A stretch of DNA of 64,000 bases from Flammeovirgaceae bacterium UBA2366 (GCA_002344065.1 DDTK01000011.1:124001-188000); one strand, 5' to 3'; shown: positions 17,286-26,878, counted from the stretch's first letter. A program made the numbers and translations. Notes: a model not told the origin generated them from the sequence alone.

Positions 17286-17486
17286 CTATTTAACCCCCAG
17301 TACCTTAAACGGAAACATCAGAATGGCACCAATAAATTGGAACACCAGGCTGATGGATAGTCCGATGATCTTAAACGGAAGTAAGAATAACCAGATCAAC
17401 GGAAAGAGAAAGATCAGCAAAAGGGCCAACGGCCAACAGAGTACCAGTAAAATAAACCAAAGGGTAACGGCAATGAGTGTACGCAT
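17286..17486 (-). CDS. Small two-helix membrane protein
   Basis: 66 residues, start taken at MRTLIAVTLWFILL; the frame continues open to 17576 with other Met choices at 17555 and 17528. Nearly the whole protein is hydrophobic, with two membrane segments separated by short loops (IFLFPLIWLFLLPFKIIG, then FQFIGAILMFPFKVLG). No function is known. A plus-strand frame over the same DNA looks non-coding because of its skewed, polar composition. Confidence 0.65.
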   Translation of the reverse strand: MRTLIAVTLWFILLVLCWPLALLLIFLFPLIWLFLLPFKIIGLSISLVFQFIGAILMFPFKVLGVK

Positions 17487-17656
17487 AAGGTTAGACGGTC
17501 TACCCCGGCTATACAAAATCAGCACCATAATGCTAAGCTGTTGATTCTCACCCATAAACACAAGCGACTTATGCACTTGCTATCCGGTACTGTACACCCG
17601 ACTGTTCAAGGATGTACAGCAGGTGGAAATCAAAAAAATTCCTATTTTTAACCACC

Positions 17657-18121
17657 ATGCCAAAACTTATCATCAACAGCTTTGCCGAGTTTGAGCAGCA
17701 TATCGGTAAAGAACTTGGGGTATCTGAATACCACAAAATCACGCAGGAGCAAATCAACCTGTTTGCCGATGCCACCCTTGACCATCAATGGATTCACACC
17801 GACCCGCAACGGGCGGCAACGGAAAGTCAATTTAAGTCCACAATTGCGCATGGGTATTTAACCCTATCGTTGGTCCCGCACCTGTGGGACCAGATTGCCG
17901 AGGTGAACAACTACACCATGTTGGTAAATTACGGCATCGAAAATTTAAAGTTCAACCAACCGGTACTGGTAAATCAGGAAGTAAGGTTACGCGTGGTGTT
18001 GCAAGCCCTTACCAACTTGCGCGGCATAGCAAAAACTGAGATGAAGGTAACGCTGGAAATCAAAGACAATCCCAAACCGGCTTTTACCGCAACCATTGTA
18101 TTCCTGTATCATTTTAAATAA
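17657..18121 (+). CDS. MaoC family (R)-specific enoyl-CoA hydratase-like dehydratase
   Basis: 154 residues from the ATG at 17657, where conserved sequence begins (MPKLIINSFAEFEQHIG); the frame is open 15 codons upstream. Hot-dog fold with the hydratase signature ADATLDHQWIHTDPQRA (catalytic Asp and His) followed by STIAHGYLTLSL. It would hydrate trans-2-enoyl-CoA to (R)-3-hydroxyacyl-CoA, but such single-domain MaoC proteins also act in side pathways. A short gap leads into the YwqK-repeat gene, so they may be transcribed together. Confidence 0.92.
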   Translation: MPKLIINSFAEFEQHIGKELGVSEYHKITQEQINLFADATLDHQWIHTDPQRAATESQFKSTIAHGYLTLSLVPHLWDQIAEVNNYTMLVNYGIENLKFNQPVLVNQEVRLRVVLQALTNLRGIAKTEMKVTLEIKDNPKPAFTATIVFLYHFK

Positions 18122-18136
18122 TCTTTCACCTTAACC

Positions 18137-20041
18137 ATGACAAGAGACGAACACCTCGCATTTTGCAGGCGCTGTAAAAACCGTGCGTTCAATGCTAATG
18201 ATGGCATCATCTGCGGGCTTACTAATCGTATTGCCGATTTTGAAAGTAGTTGCCCAAGCTACTCCATTGATGAGTCCGTAAAGATTGAAGACCCTGCCAA
18301 AGCTACCGTTGAAAACTTTATTGAACCAGGTGATATCAGTAATGAGGCTAAGAATAATCTCCGACTTCAGCAGGATACGGTCTATGCTATCATTGGTGGA
18401 TCATCTTCCGCCATTGTTGGCGCATTACTTTGGACGCTGATTACGGTAACTACAAAATACCAAATTGGTTACATGGCTATTGGTATTGGTTTTATCGTAG
18501 GATTTGGTGTGCGTTTTTTCGGTGCAGGCATCGATCGCTATTTTGGAATAATTGGTGGCGCTTTTGCATTGTTCGGTTGCTTGCTTGGCAACCTGTTAAG
18601 CCAGGTATATTTTGTGGCAGAAGCAGAACGGCTTGGATATTTTGAAACCTTAACCCTGTTAAATATTGATGTTATTAACTCAATCTTTACAGAATCTGCT
18701 CACCCAATGGACTTTTTATTCTATGGTATTGCAATAACAGCTGGGTACCGCTACGCCTTCAGAAAAATTACCGATGAGTTGCTGCAACAAGCCGAAGCTG
18801 GTGCATTGCCCATACCCCCCTTCTCACAATTCAGAAATGTTGGTGTAATCATATTATTTTTATTCCTTTCAATAGGTGGCTATTTTTTATACACGGCAGC
18901 GGGTGGAGAGCGAACATTCTATTATGAATCCGGGACACCACAATCAAAAGGGGAAATTGTAAAAGGCAGGGAACATGGCTATTGGGAAATGTACTGGGAG
19001 AACGGCAATCCGATGGCGAATGGATATTTCAACAACGGCATACCTGAAGGTGAATGGACCTATTTCAATGAGGAAGGCGAACTCTTCCGCATCGGAACCT
19101 ATAAGGCTGGTTTAAAAGAAGGCAAGTGGACAGAGTTTTATGCAAATAAACAAGTAGCCTCTGTAGGCGATTTTGAGTTCGACAGGCAAATCGGAGAATG
19201 GGTGTATTATTACGAAGATGGGACACTAAATGGTCGTACATCCTTTACATTGGATATGCCTGAAGGAAATTTTGAAACCTACTACCCCGATGGCACCCCA
19301 AACACAAAGGGAATTTACAAGCGTGGTGATCCTGTAGGCCAATGGACTTTCTATTATCCGAACGGCAAACAAATGCAGGAGACAGAATACATTTCTAAGA
19401 ATGTAATAAAAATATTAAACTCTTGGGATGATTCCGGTAAACCTGAAGTAGTCAATGGAGAGGGACTATACAAGAGAAGAAATGAAGACGGTGCTACTAT
19501 TGAAAGTGGAATGGTGAAGAGGGGTTTGCAAACAGGTATCTGGACCTCCTATTACGCCAATGGACGCAAGCACGAAACCGGTGAATACATTGATACAGTT
19601 TATTACGTCCAAAATTCGTGGGATGCAGCAGGTAAGCCTTTAGTATTAAATTCAAATGGCTATTATGAAAACTATCACGACAACGAAGGAGAAAACGTGC
19701 ATGAATACGGACTGATACGGAATGGGTTGCGCCACGAGAAGTGGGAGTATTACTACCCAACCGGAATAATTTCAGTGGAATCAACTTATGATCTTGGAAA
19801 ATTGCATGGGCCCTACCTCGGCTATGGCGAAAACGGTTCACTTAGCGTTGATGGAAAATTTGAAAATGATCATCGTGCAGGACTTTGGACTTGGTATCAT
19901 GAGAATGGAAAGAAATCCTCGACATCCATGTATATCAAAGGAAAAAAGGAAGGCGATCAACTTTTTTACAATGAAGCTGAAAAGCCAATACGAATTGAAG
20001 TCTATAAGAATGGAGAACTGGTTGAGAAGCGTAGCTTATGA
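18137..20041 (+). CDS. Membrane protein with N-terminal Cys cluster and YwqK/MORN-type repeats
   Basis: 634 residues. The N-terminus has a four-cysteine module (FCRRCKN ... IICGL ... SSCPSY), probably a zinc knuckle. Several membrane segments lie between about residues 80 and 260 (IVGALLWTLITVTTKY, IGIGFIVGFGVRFFGAGI, VGVIILFLFLSIGGYFL). From about 270 to the end there are at least twelve copies of a ~23-residue repeat with E-G-x-W-x-x-Y-y-x-N-G-x (examples GYWEMYWENGNPMANG, GLWTWYHENGKKSS). Such YwqK repeats form beta solenoids. Not likely to be a true antitoxin despite that common label; function unknown. Confidence 0.85.
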   Translation: MTRDEHLAFCRRCKNRAFNANDGIICGLTNRIADFESSCPSYSIDESVKIEDPAKATVENFIEPGDISNEAKNNLRLQQDTVYAIIGGSSSAIVGALLWTLITVTTKYQIGYMAIGIGFIVGFGVRFFGAGIDRYFGIIGGAFALFGCLLGNLLSQVYFVAEAERLGYFETLTLLNIDVINSIFTESAHPMDFLFYGIAITAGYRYAFRKITDELLQQAEAGALPIPPFSQFRNVGVIILFLFLSIGGYFLYTAAGGERTFYYESGTPQSKGEIVKGREHGYWEMYWENGNPMANGYFNNGIPEGEWTYFNEEGELFRIGTYKAGLKEGKWTEFYANKQVASVGDFEFDRQIGEWVYYYEDGTLNGRTSFTLDMPEGNFETYYPDGTPNTKGIYKRGDPVGQWTFYYPNGKQMQETEYISKNVIKILNSWDDSGKPEVVNGEGLYKRRNEDGATIESGMVKRGLQTGIWTSYYANGRKHETGEYIDTVYYVQNSWDAAGKPLVLNSNGYYENYHDNEGENVHEYGLIRNGLRHEKWEYYYPTGIISVESTYDLGKLHGPYLGYGENGSLSVDGKFENDHRAGLWTWYHENGKKSSTSMYIKGKKEGDQLFYNEAEKPIRIEVYKNGELVEKRSL

Positions 20042-20075
20042 AAATCTGTAACTTACAAGCTGAATAATTTTAATC

Positions 20076-20864
20076 ATGACCTGCACCAACTGCCAGCAAG
20101 AAGTAAACGGAAAATTCTGTCCGAACTGTGGCCAACGATCAAATGTAAAGCGTATCACTTTTCGCGAAGGCTGGAACGACTTCTGGTCAAGGGTTTATGG
20201 CTTTGATGGAATGTTCCCGCGTACCATCCGTGATCTGACACTTCGACCAGGCATAGTGGCCAGGCATTATATTAATGGCAACCGTGTACTCTACTATGGG
20301 CCCGTGGGGTATTTCTTCTTGATGCTTACACTTTATATACTCCTGCTGTCCTTTTTGCAAATTGATATGTCCGAAATGGCTAAAGCTATTAACCCATATA
20401 CTGAAGAAATCAAAGAAGGAAGTGGTCAGGAACAATTTAACCAGGGATTGATGGGTTGGATCAATGATAACCAGCGTTTAGTATCCTTTATTTTCGTTCC
20501 GTTTTATGTATTCGGTGCAGCTTTATTCTTCCGCAAAAGCAAATTCAACTTGTTAGAACACTCCATCTTGGTTTTTTATACACAAGGACATTACCAGTGG
20601 CTCTCCATTGGGTTTTTGGTTTTGTTTAAGCTTACAGGACAATATATAAACATTTTCCTTTTTGTGGGAACCAGCGCCACATACTATGCCTGGGGTTGCA
20701 TTCAGCTTTATCAATCGTACCGTGCAGGCTGGGCATTTACACGTGGTATTTTTGTACAATTGTTTTTCTGGATCTCCCTTTTCATTTTTCTAGCTATCCT
20801 CATGATTATTGCTTTCATACTTAATCCCGAGTTAATGGAAATGGTACAGCCCCGTAACAATTAA
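20076..20864 (+). CDS. DUF3667 family membrane protein with N-terminal zinc ribbon
   Basis: 262 residues. An N-terminal zinc ribbon (CTNCQQEVNGKFCPNCGQ) precedes FDGMFPRTIRDLTLRPG and IVARHYINGNRVLYYGPVGY, the hallmark of DUF3667. About five membrane segments follow (for example FFLMLTLYILLLSFL and WISLFIFLAILMIIAFIL). The role of the family is not known. It follows the YwqK-repeat protein by 34 bp on the same strand. Confidence 0.88.
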   Translation: MTCTNCQQEVNGKFCPNCGQRSNVKRITFREGWNDFWSRVYGFDGMFPRTIRDLTLRPGIVARHYINGNRVLYYGPVGYFFLMLTLYILLLSFLQIDMSEMAKAINPYTEEIKEGSGQEQFNQGLMGWINDNQRLVSFIFVPFYVFGAALFFRKSKFNLLEHSILVFYTQGHYQWLSIGFLVLFKLTGQYINIFLFVGTSATYYAWGCIQLYQSYRAGWAFTRGIFVQLFFWISLFIFLAILMIIAFILNPELMEMVQPRNN

Positions 20865-20871
20865 TTTCTGA

Positions 20872-21861
20872 TTACATCAAAAATCCATTTTCTTCTTTTA
20901 TCGGTGGAGGTACATCGGTTTCGCCCATCATCTCGCGTAGATCAATTTCAATATTTCGCGCTATGGAGGTAATGGGAACATCATTGTAGGTTCCTTCAAA
21001 AGGATTCTCGGAATAATCACCAATTTTTTCCATGAGAAAAAATACCCAAATGAGCAATCCGGAAAAAGGAGCATTAAGCCAAACCCAATAGGACTCAACG
21101 AACACACCCAATAATCCAAAAGGCACAAGCATACTAAAAACCAAAGTAGTCCATAGGGCGGTTGATGCATATTGCCGCGGAAATGGAAAGTTTTTAATAC
21201 GTTCACATTTTCCCTGTTCGTCATACAATGCACCAATTAATTCCTGTAACCGAAGTTGCTCCATTTCGCTTATATAATTCAGGTCTTTTAGCGCTTTTAT
21301 CTTTTTGCTTTGAGTGGCCAACAGTTGCGTTGCCATGTTGGTTTGCCGTTTGTATTGCTCCAATTCATCAGGGTGAATAAAAGTAACAATCTCATGATCC
21401 AACTGGTTGAAGTAAGCTTCGCATATGGTGGGTACATACATCCCGTTTAATCTTTCATTAACGTGTTCCCATTGACGGCTAAGGCGCAATTGATACCGCA
21501 ATGCCGTGAGCCAGGCAATGTGACGGTAAATCAAAGCCTGTTTTATAGATTGCTCTTCGCTTTTGTTATCGGTTTTTATGTAGGCCATTACTGTAGCCGC
21601 AAACGATCTGCTGTTGTTTACAATGGCGCCCCAGATTTTACGGGCTTCCCACGTGCGGTCATAAGAACTATTGTTTTTAAAACCCAGGTAAAAGGCTACG
21701 GCAATACCCATAACGCTAAGCGGTTGCCAGGGAATAACTATGTTCAGTGGGGTGAATACGTGAACAGCTGTAATGGCAGCGGCATAAACAAATCCATATA
21801 GAAATGGCTTTCTCGACCAATTCAAGGTCATCCAAAAGCTGTAGTTTCTTCGAACGTACAT
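20872..21861 (-). CDS. Bestrophin family (UPF0187) ion-channel-like membrane protein
   Basis: 329 residues starting MYVRRNYSFWMTLNWS. Features of bacterial bestrophins: FYLGFKNNSSYDRTWEARKIWG (the neck region) and LLVPFGLLGVFVE-like, with FSENPF-like YSENPFEGTYNDVPI near the C-terminus. Four main membrane segments are expected. Bacterial bestrophins form pentameric ion channels. Convergent with the DUF3667 gene, 7 bp apart. Confidence 0.92.
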   Translation of the reverse strand: MYVRRNYSFWMTLNWSRKPFLYGFVYAAAITAVHVFTPLNIVIPWQPLSVMGIAVAFYLGFKNNSSYDRTWEARKIWGAIVNNSRSFAATVMAYIKTDNKSEEQSIKQALIYRHIAWLTALRYQLRLSRQWEHVNERLNGMYVPTICEAYFNQLDHEIVTFIHPDELEQYKRQTNMATQLLATQSKKIKALKDLNYISEMEQLRLQELIGALYDEQGKCERIKNFPFPRQYASTALWTTLVFSMLVPFGLLGVFVESYWVWLNAPFSGLLIWVFFLMEKIGDYSENPFEGTYNDVPITSIARNIEIDLREMMGETDVPPPIKEENGFLM

Positions 21862-21975
21862 AAACTAAGGTTAATGAAGTTAAATTATCATTAAAGATAT
21901 TCCATTCATCCAAAATTCATATAGAACCCTGCTTGATTTTGAATACATTCACATGCTCAACCAAAATCAATACAG

Positions 21976-23847
21976 ATGAAAAAGCTTTTGTTCTTTTTAT
22001 CGGTTGTTTTATCCCTTCAACTCCCCGCGCAATCGCTTCGTGATACAACTGATCTCGAATCCTTTATGGATGGTCTGCTAACAGCTGTGTTAAAAGAAAA
22101 GAATATTGCAGGCGCTACGTTAGCGGTGATTGTGGATGGCAAAGTAACACTTACCAAGGGTTATGGATTCGCAGATATTGATAAACAAATACCGGTTGAT
22201 CCGAAAACCACACTCTTCCGGATTGGATCAATAACCAAACTATTTGTATGGACCGCGGTGATGCAACAAGTGGCGTTGGGCAAACTTAACCTGGAAGCAG
22301 ACATTAATACCTACCTAAAGGACTTTAAGATTCCGGATGAATTCGATCAGCCTATTACCCTTAAGCACCTGATGACCCATACACCCGGTTTTGAAGATCG
22401 GGTTATCGGATTGTTTGCAAAAGATTCAACAAAGCTCCTGCCCCTGGGCACAATTTTAAAAAAAGAACTACCCGACCGTGTTCGTCCGCCCTTTACACAT
22501 GCATCTTACTCTAACCACGGTACGGGTATAGCCGCCTACATTATTGAACAGGTTACCGGAATGAGTTTCAACGATTATGCAGAGAAATTTATACTTGAAC
22601 CGCTTAGCATGAAGCATTCAACTTTGCGCCAGCCGGTTCCTGCACTACTAAGAAAAGATCTTTCCAAGGGTTATGCATTTAAAAACAGCTTAATCGAAAA
22701 GAACTTTGAATATGTTCCGCTCTACCCGGTTGGTGCAGCAAGCGCTTCTGCTGCCGACATGACTCACCTGATGCTGGCTTATTTAAATAACGGTGCGTAT
22801 GGAGACTTTACCTTATTGGATAGTACAACTTTTTCAATCATGAAGTCGGAAGTAAAACGTCATCACCCTGCAGTAAATCCTATGCGCTATGGATTTATGG
22901 ATCTTAGTCAGAATGGTGTAACCGCTATCGGGCATGGTGGCGACACGTTTTGGTTTCATTCACTACTGGCTATACTTCCCGATCATAATGCCGGATTATT
23001 CATCTCCTTCAATACCGACACAGGTGGCGGAACATACATCAATGTATTCGAAGCTTTTATGGATCGGTACTTCCCGGATACTACTGCGCTCCAACCTGCC
23101 ATGCCTGTAACAAAGGAATGGCTGGATAAATTTTCAGGTGAATATCGAATGAACCGATATACCCAATCCGACATTACCAAGATCGCGTCACTCTTCAGCA
23201 TAGCAAGAGTTGAAGTTAAAGACTCAACAAAACTGGCTGTTACATTGCCAGATAAAACTGAATATTATGTTCCAGTTGACAGTTCAACTTTCCGTAAGGA
23301 GTTCTCCAACGATCGCATAGGTATGGCTTATGATGAACGTGGAAAGGTGGTCTTTGCATTCGATGGCCTCCTTTCAATTTTTGTACTCGAAAAAGTGAGT
23401 GGTTTGGAGTCACCAGCATTTCACAATAATCTATTGATCTTTCTTATCACCTTAACACTCGTTACTGTATTCTATTGGCCTATGGTAGCCATAATCCGCA
23501 AGCGCTATCTGCCCGGGCCAATGGCAAAAACCACTCTTCCAATGGCTATAAAGTCGGTTGCCTGGCTACATTATTTTCTTTTTTTACTTTTCTTTATTGG
23601 AGTACTCATAGCCCTGGCCGACCCTCTTGAAATTGCATTTGGTGTGCCCGGCCTGTTAAAAGCAACGCTTGTTCTCCCCATACTCATGATCGTAACAACC
23701 TTTGGCATGCTCGTTATGCTTATACCGGTTTTACGAAGCAATCGCTTCCGTGTTCGTAGTCGGCTTTATTATTTAATACTAAGTCTTTCCGGAATTGCCT
23801 CCTTATGGTTTCTCAATTACTGGAATTTTCTTGGCTTTAAATTTTAA
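21976..23847 (+). CDS. Serine beta-lactamase-like hydrolase with C-terminal membrane domain
   Basis: 623 residues with a signal peptide (ends LSLQLPAQS). Class C/PBP-like catalytic residues: Ser85-x-x-Lys88 (SITK), Tyr178-Ser-Asn180 (YSN) and HGG within TAIGHGGDTF. The catalytic domain covers about 30-370, then a beta domain (380-480) and three or four membrane helices (about 490-615; FLITLTLVTVFYWPMVAII, LVLPILMIVTTFGMLVMLI). Such proteins hydrolyse D-amino-acid peptides or esters rather than necessarily giving drug resistance. The membrane tail would anchor the enzyme, with the active site facing the periplasm. Confidence 0.9.
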   Translation: MKKLLFFLSVVLSLQLPAQSLRDTTDLESFMDGLLTAVLKEKNIAGATLAVIVDGKVTLTKGYGFADIDKQIPVDPKTTLFRIGSITKLFVWTAVMQQVALGKLNLEADINTYLKDFKIPDEFDQPITLKHLMTHTPGFEDRVIGLFAKDSTKLLPLGTILKKELPDRVRPPFTHASYSNHGTGIAAYIIEQVTGMSFNDYAEKFILEPLSMKHSTLRQPVPALLRKDLSKGYAFKNSLIEKNFEYVPLYPVGAASASAADMTHLMLAYLNNGAYGDFTLLDSTTFSIMKSEVKRHHPAVNPMRYGFMDLSQNGVTAIGHGGDTFWFHSLLAILPDHNAGLFISFNTDTGGGTYINVFEAFMDRYFPDTTALQPAMPVTKEWLDKFSGEYRMNRYTQSDITKIASLFSIARVEVKDSTKLAVTLPDKTEYYVPVDSSTFRKEFSNDRIGMAYDERGKVVFAFDGLLSIFVLEKVSGLESPAFHNNLLIFLITLTLVTVFYWPMVAIIRKRYLPGPMAKTTLPMAIKSVAWLHYFLFLLFFIGVLIALADPLEIAFGVPGLLKATLVLPILMIVTTFGMLVMLIPVLRSNRFRVRSRLYYLILSLSGIASLWFLNYWNFLGFKF

Positions 23848-23872
23848 ATTAAGGTATTGACCTCATGGAGAT

Positions 23873-23900
23873 TTGATGTAAGGAATTGTTCAATTGTTAA
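23873..23900. promoter_or_regulatory. Candidate operator shared by two histidine-kinase genes (copy 2)
   Basis: TTGATGTAAGGAATTGTTCAATTGTTAA. It matches the block at 7172-7198 in 23 of 27 aligned bases with one extra G, and contains the 12-base palindrome AATTG-TT-CAATT. It lies 36 bp before the start of the PAS kinase gene. Confidence 0.3.
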
Positions 23901-23936
23901 TTTTTCCTGGTCATTATTTCCACAAAATTGCACCTC

Positions 23937-25484
23937 ATGAATGATGAGGTGCTTAATCTTCCCAATCAGCCTGCAAGCGAAAGCGAGGCCTTACAAAAGG
24001 CAGCAGAAATCATCCGCAAGAATGAATATCGCTTAAGAACGCTTTTCAATTCTGCACACGATGCCATCTTTACGATGGATTACAAGACATTTACTGATTG
24101 TAATGATGCCACCCTACGCATTTTTCAATGTAAGAAAGAGGAGATTGTTGGCCAAACTCCATATCGGTTCTCCCCTGCCTTTCAACCTGATGGCAGAACA
24201 TCGGAAGAGGCAGCTATGGAAAAAATCAATGCCGTACTGGCCGGTGATCCTCAATTTTTTCAATGGAGACACATCCGCCTGGACGGCACACCCTTCGATG
24301 CAGAAGTTTCACTCAATCGGTTTGATTTAGAAGGCGATGTACAAATATTAGCGGTTGTCAGGGATATCAGCGATCGAAAAAGAACTGAGAGTGAAAAGGA
24401 ATTGCTGGCACTTGTAGCGAATGCCACCACCAACATGGTTGTTATTGCCGATGGTGAAGGCAAAATTGAATGGGTTAATCCTGCCTTTGAGCGTACTACT
24501 GGTTTTGCACTCAAAGAAATAATCGGGAAGAGACCCGGCACTTTCCTGCGTGGTCCGTTAACAGATGTTGAAGCTTCAAGACACATGCGTGAGCAGTTGC
24601 GTTTGGGTAAGGGTTTCAAGAATGTTGAACTGATTAATTATACTAAAGACAAAAAGCCGTACTGGGTATCGATTGAAGTTCAGCCTATTTACGATACGCA
24701 TGGAAAAGTCAGCAAGTTTATAGCCATTGAAAGCGATATTACCGAACGAAAGGAAAGCCAGCAGGCATTGGAAGAACGTAACGAAGAACTGGTAAAAATC
24801 AATGCTGAATTAGATCGATTTGTTTATTCGGCATCACATGATTTGCGTGCGCCCATATCTTCTTTGTTAGGCCTTATAGAAGTTGCACGACTGGAAAAAG
24901 ACCCGGCTTCATTGGAGCAATTACTGGAGTTAAAAAAGAAAAGCCTTTTACGACTGGATCAATTTATCAAGGATATCGTAGATCACTCACGGAACATGCG
25001 ACTTCAGGTTGAAGCTGTTCCGGTTAATTTCGAAACACTTATCAACAATGCTTTTGAGCAACTCCAGTTTATGGATAACATGGAGCGCATTTGGCGGGTA
25101 GTGGATGTAAAGCAAGAAGGCGTTTTTTACAGTGCTCCAAGCCGGCTAACCATCATTCTTAACAACCTTATTTCCAATGCCATAAAATATGCCGACCTGC
25201 GCAAGGACAACCCTTCGCTTGAGGTACGCGTAGTAGCCGATGCACAACAAGCCGTTTTACGAATCATCGATAATGGTGAAGGTATTCCTCAAGAGGCTCT
25301 CTCTAAAATATTCGACATGTTCTATCGGGCTTCTACAAAAGGTATGGGTTCCGGTTTGGGGCTTTATATTGTGAAAGAAGCTATTGATAAAATTGGAGGT
25401 TCCATTACCGTAGAAAGCGAACCAGGAAAAGGAACAGTGTTTGAAGTTATACTACCTGCCATGCAAAAAAAGGAAAACAACTAG
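23937..25484 (+). CDS. Cytosolic PAS-domain sensor histidine kinase
   Basis: 515 residues from the ATG at 23937; a TTG at 23928 is in frame. Two PAS domains (about 35-145 and 155-270; the second has NPAFERTTGFALKEIIGKRP), no membrane segment. A short coiled linker leads to HisKA with phosphoacceptor His301 (SASHDLRAPISSLLGL) and a HATPase with NLISNAIKY, DNGEGIP and GSGLGLYIVKEA. No receiver domain or adjacent response regulator, so its partner is elsewhere. The WVNPAFERTTGF PAS resembles LOV/NIFL-type sensors but lacks the photoactive Cys motif. Confidence 0.92.
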   Translation: MNDEVLNLPNQPASESEALQKAAEIIRKNEYRLRTLFNSAHDAIFTMDYKTFTDCNDATLRIFQCKKEEIVGQTPYRFSPAFQPDGRTSEEAAMEKINAVLAGDPQFFQWRHIRLDGTPFDAEVSLNRFDLEGDVQILAVVRDISDRKRTESEKELLALVANATTNMVVIADGEGKIEWVNPAFERTTGFALKEIIGKRPGTFLRGPLTDVEASRHMREQLRLGKGFKNVELINYTKDKKPYWVSIEVQPIYDTHGKVSKFIAIESDITERKESQQALEERNEELVKINAELDRFVYSASHDLRAPISSLLGLIEVARLEKDPASLEQLLELKKKSLLRLDQFIKDIVDHSRNMRLQVEAVPVNFETLINNAFEQLQFMDNMERIWRVVDVKQEGVFYSAPSRLTIILNNLISNAIKYADLRKDNPSLEVRVVADAQQAVLRIIDNGEGIPQEALSKIFDMFYRASTKGMGSGLGLYIVKEAIDKIGGSITVESEPGKGTVFEVILPAMQKKENN

Positions 25485-25522
25485 TTTAATTTCCCTTTCA
25501 AATTCGAAACACTACGCCTTAA

Positions 25523-26482
25523 TCACAACGTAATTACAGAAAGGTATAACGGCATGCCTACTGTAATATTAAAAGGAAAAGTTACCACTAACGTCATCGG
25601 CAAGTATATGCCGGGGTTTGCCCTGGGAGCAGCAATCTTCATAGCAGCAGGAACCGCTATATAAGAAGCACTGGCGGCCAGTATTGCAAACATAAACCGG
25701 TTGCCGATTTCATCGGTTACAAACCCACTGAGTACAGCAACCAATACACCATTTAAAGCAGGAATAACTACAGCAAAAAAAGACGGAAACCATCCTCCTG
25801 CAAAGAAATCATTCAACCGCCTGCCACTGGCAATACCCATGTCCAATAAGAATATGGCAAGAAATCCTTTAAAGATGTCTGTTGTAAAAGGTTTTATTCC
25901 CTGAGCTTGTTGATCATTAGCCAAAAAACCAATCACCAGGCTTCCGACAATTAGAAAAACACTGCCATTGGTGATGGAGTGCCGGATAATTGAGCGAAGA
26001 CGTGGCACGGACGATTTATCGGGAGTATACCACCGTATCAAAATAACACCCACAATAATTGCCGGAGCTTCCATCAGCGCCATAACAGCAACCATGTGGC
26101 CGCCAAAATCAATAGCATGGCTTTCCAGAAAAGAAACAGCGGTTACAAATGTTACGGCACTTACCGACCCGTAAGCCGCAGCCACAGTGCCGGCATCATC
26201 AATATTGAATTTCCTTTTAAGCCAATAGAATGTGTAAATGGGAATAATAAGCGCGATAAGAATGCCAAAAAGTAACGACCATACAATCTCCATTGAAAAG
26301 TGACTGTGCGCAAGCTCCTGACCTCCTTTGAATCCGATGGAGAAAAGCAGGTACAGTGAAATAAACTTGGAAGAATTGTTGGGTATTTCCAGGTCGCTAC
26401 GAACGCGCACAGCCAAAACACCCAATGCGAAGAAGAGAAGTGCCGGATTGGTAAGGTTCTCCAGCAACAGGGATAAATCCAT
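25523..26482 (-). CDS. SbtA-type sodium-dependent bicarbonate transporter (DUF897)
   Basis: 319 residues with about ten membrane segments. Starts MDLSLLLENLTNPALLFFAL; family blocks are LFSIGFKGGQELA, AAYGSVSAVTFVTAVSFLE, LDMGIASGRRL, and LAASASYIAVPAAMKIAAP near the end. In cyanobacteria SbtA takes up bicarbonate with Na+. Here it is followed upstream, 1 bp apart, by a small partner gene and is divergent from a LysR regulator. The usual partner SbtB (PII-like) is not present. Confidence 0.93.
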   Translation of the reverse strand: MDLSLLLENLTNPALLFFALGVLAVRVRSDLEIPNNSSKFISLYLLFSIGFKGGQELAHSHFSMEIVWSLLFGILIALIIPIYTFYWLKRKFNIDDAGTVAAAYGSVSAVTFVTAVSFLESHAIDFGGHMVAVMALMEAPAIIVGVILIRWYTPDKSSVPRLRSIIRHSITNGSVFLIVGSLVIGFLANDQQAQGIKPFTTDIFKGFLAIFLLDMGIASGRRLNDFFAGGWFPSFFAVVIPALNGVLVAVLSGFVTDEIGNRFMFAILAASASYIAVPAAMKIAAPRANPGIYLPMTLVVTFPFNITVGMPLYLSVITL

Positions 26483-26483
26483 T

Positions 26484-26792
26484 CTACTTCACCAATTCAA
26501 GTTGAACGGAACAGTGCACCCGCACTTCCATTTCATTGTCAAAGGCGATGTTCAATACTTGCCGAATGGCCTCCTGCGTTTCCTTTAGCTCTTCGATGCG
26601 CTTAATGGAATGTGAGATATCACCGTTAAAACGCTCACGCATCGATAGTATTTCAAGATTGTGGTAGTCAATTTTACTATTTATTAATTTCATCAAAAAA
26701 CGGTTGGCATCAGCCGGCATAAAAGTTCCATCAATAAGTTTATGGTCTTGGGATTTTTCCCGAACGGGGTTATTTTTTTCTTTCAGCATCAT
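26484..26792 (-). CDS. Small protein co-transcribed with sbtA-like gene
   Basis: 102 residues, mostly helical and charged, ending NEMEVRVHCSVQLELVK. Contains DGTFMPADANRFLMKLINSK and ISHSIKRIEELKETQEAIRQ. It has no PII fold signature, no membrane segment and no signal peptide. It is the first gene of the operon, ending 1 bp before the transporter start, so translational coupling is likely. Role unknown; a regulatory partner of the transporter is possible by position only. Confidence 0.8.
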   Translation of the reverse strand: MMLKEKNNPVREKSQDHKLIDGTFMPADANRFLMKLINSKIDYHNLEILSMRERFNGDISHSIKRIEELKETQEAIRQVLNIAFDNEMEVRVHCSVQLELVK

Positions 26793-26825
26793 AATTTTTT
26801 GATTTAATAACGCAAAGATGAGTTG

Positions 26826-26837
26826 ATATGATCATAT
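26826..26837. promoter_or_regulatory. Palindrome in the divergent sbtA / lysR promoter region
   Basis: ATATGATCATAT is a perfect 12-base palindrome, lying 34 bp from the small-protein start and 41 bp from the LysR start. Its place between a LysR-type gene and its divergent target operon makes it a candidate regulator site. It does not fit the T-N11-A LysR box exactly. Confidence 0.4.
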
Positions 26838-26878
26838 ATTTTTATTTAACTTTATAATCCAAATCATTAATATATTTT

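Noticed and set aside
17278..17544. A plus-strand gene over the small membrane protein
   Set aside because: Its product is a polar, repeat-like translation of the complementary strand of a clear two-helix membrane protein.
18137..20041. An antitoxin of a toxin-antitoxin system
   Set aside because: YwqK-type repeats are often given that label, but this is a 634-residue membrane protein with no toxin neighbour.
21976..23847. A drug-resistance beta-lactamase
   Set aside because: The SxxK/YxN/HGG motifs are shared by many D-peptidases and esterases, and the membrane tail and length are unlike resistance enzymes.
26484..26792. SbtB (PII-like) partner of the transporter
   Set aside because: The length is near PII size but none of the PII strand or loop patterns is visible.
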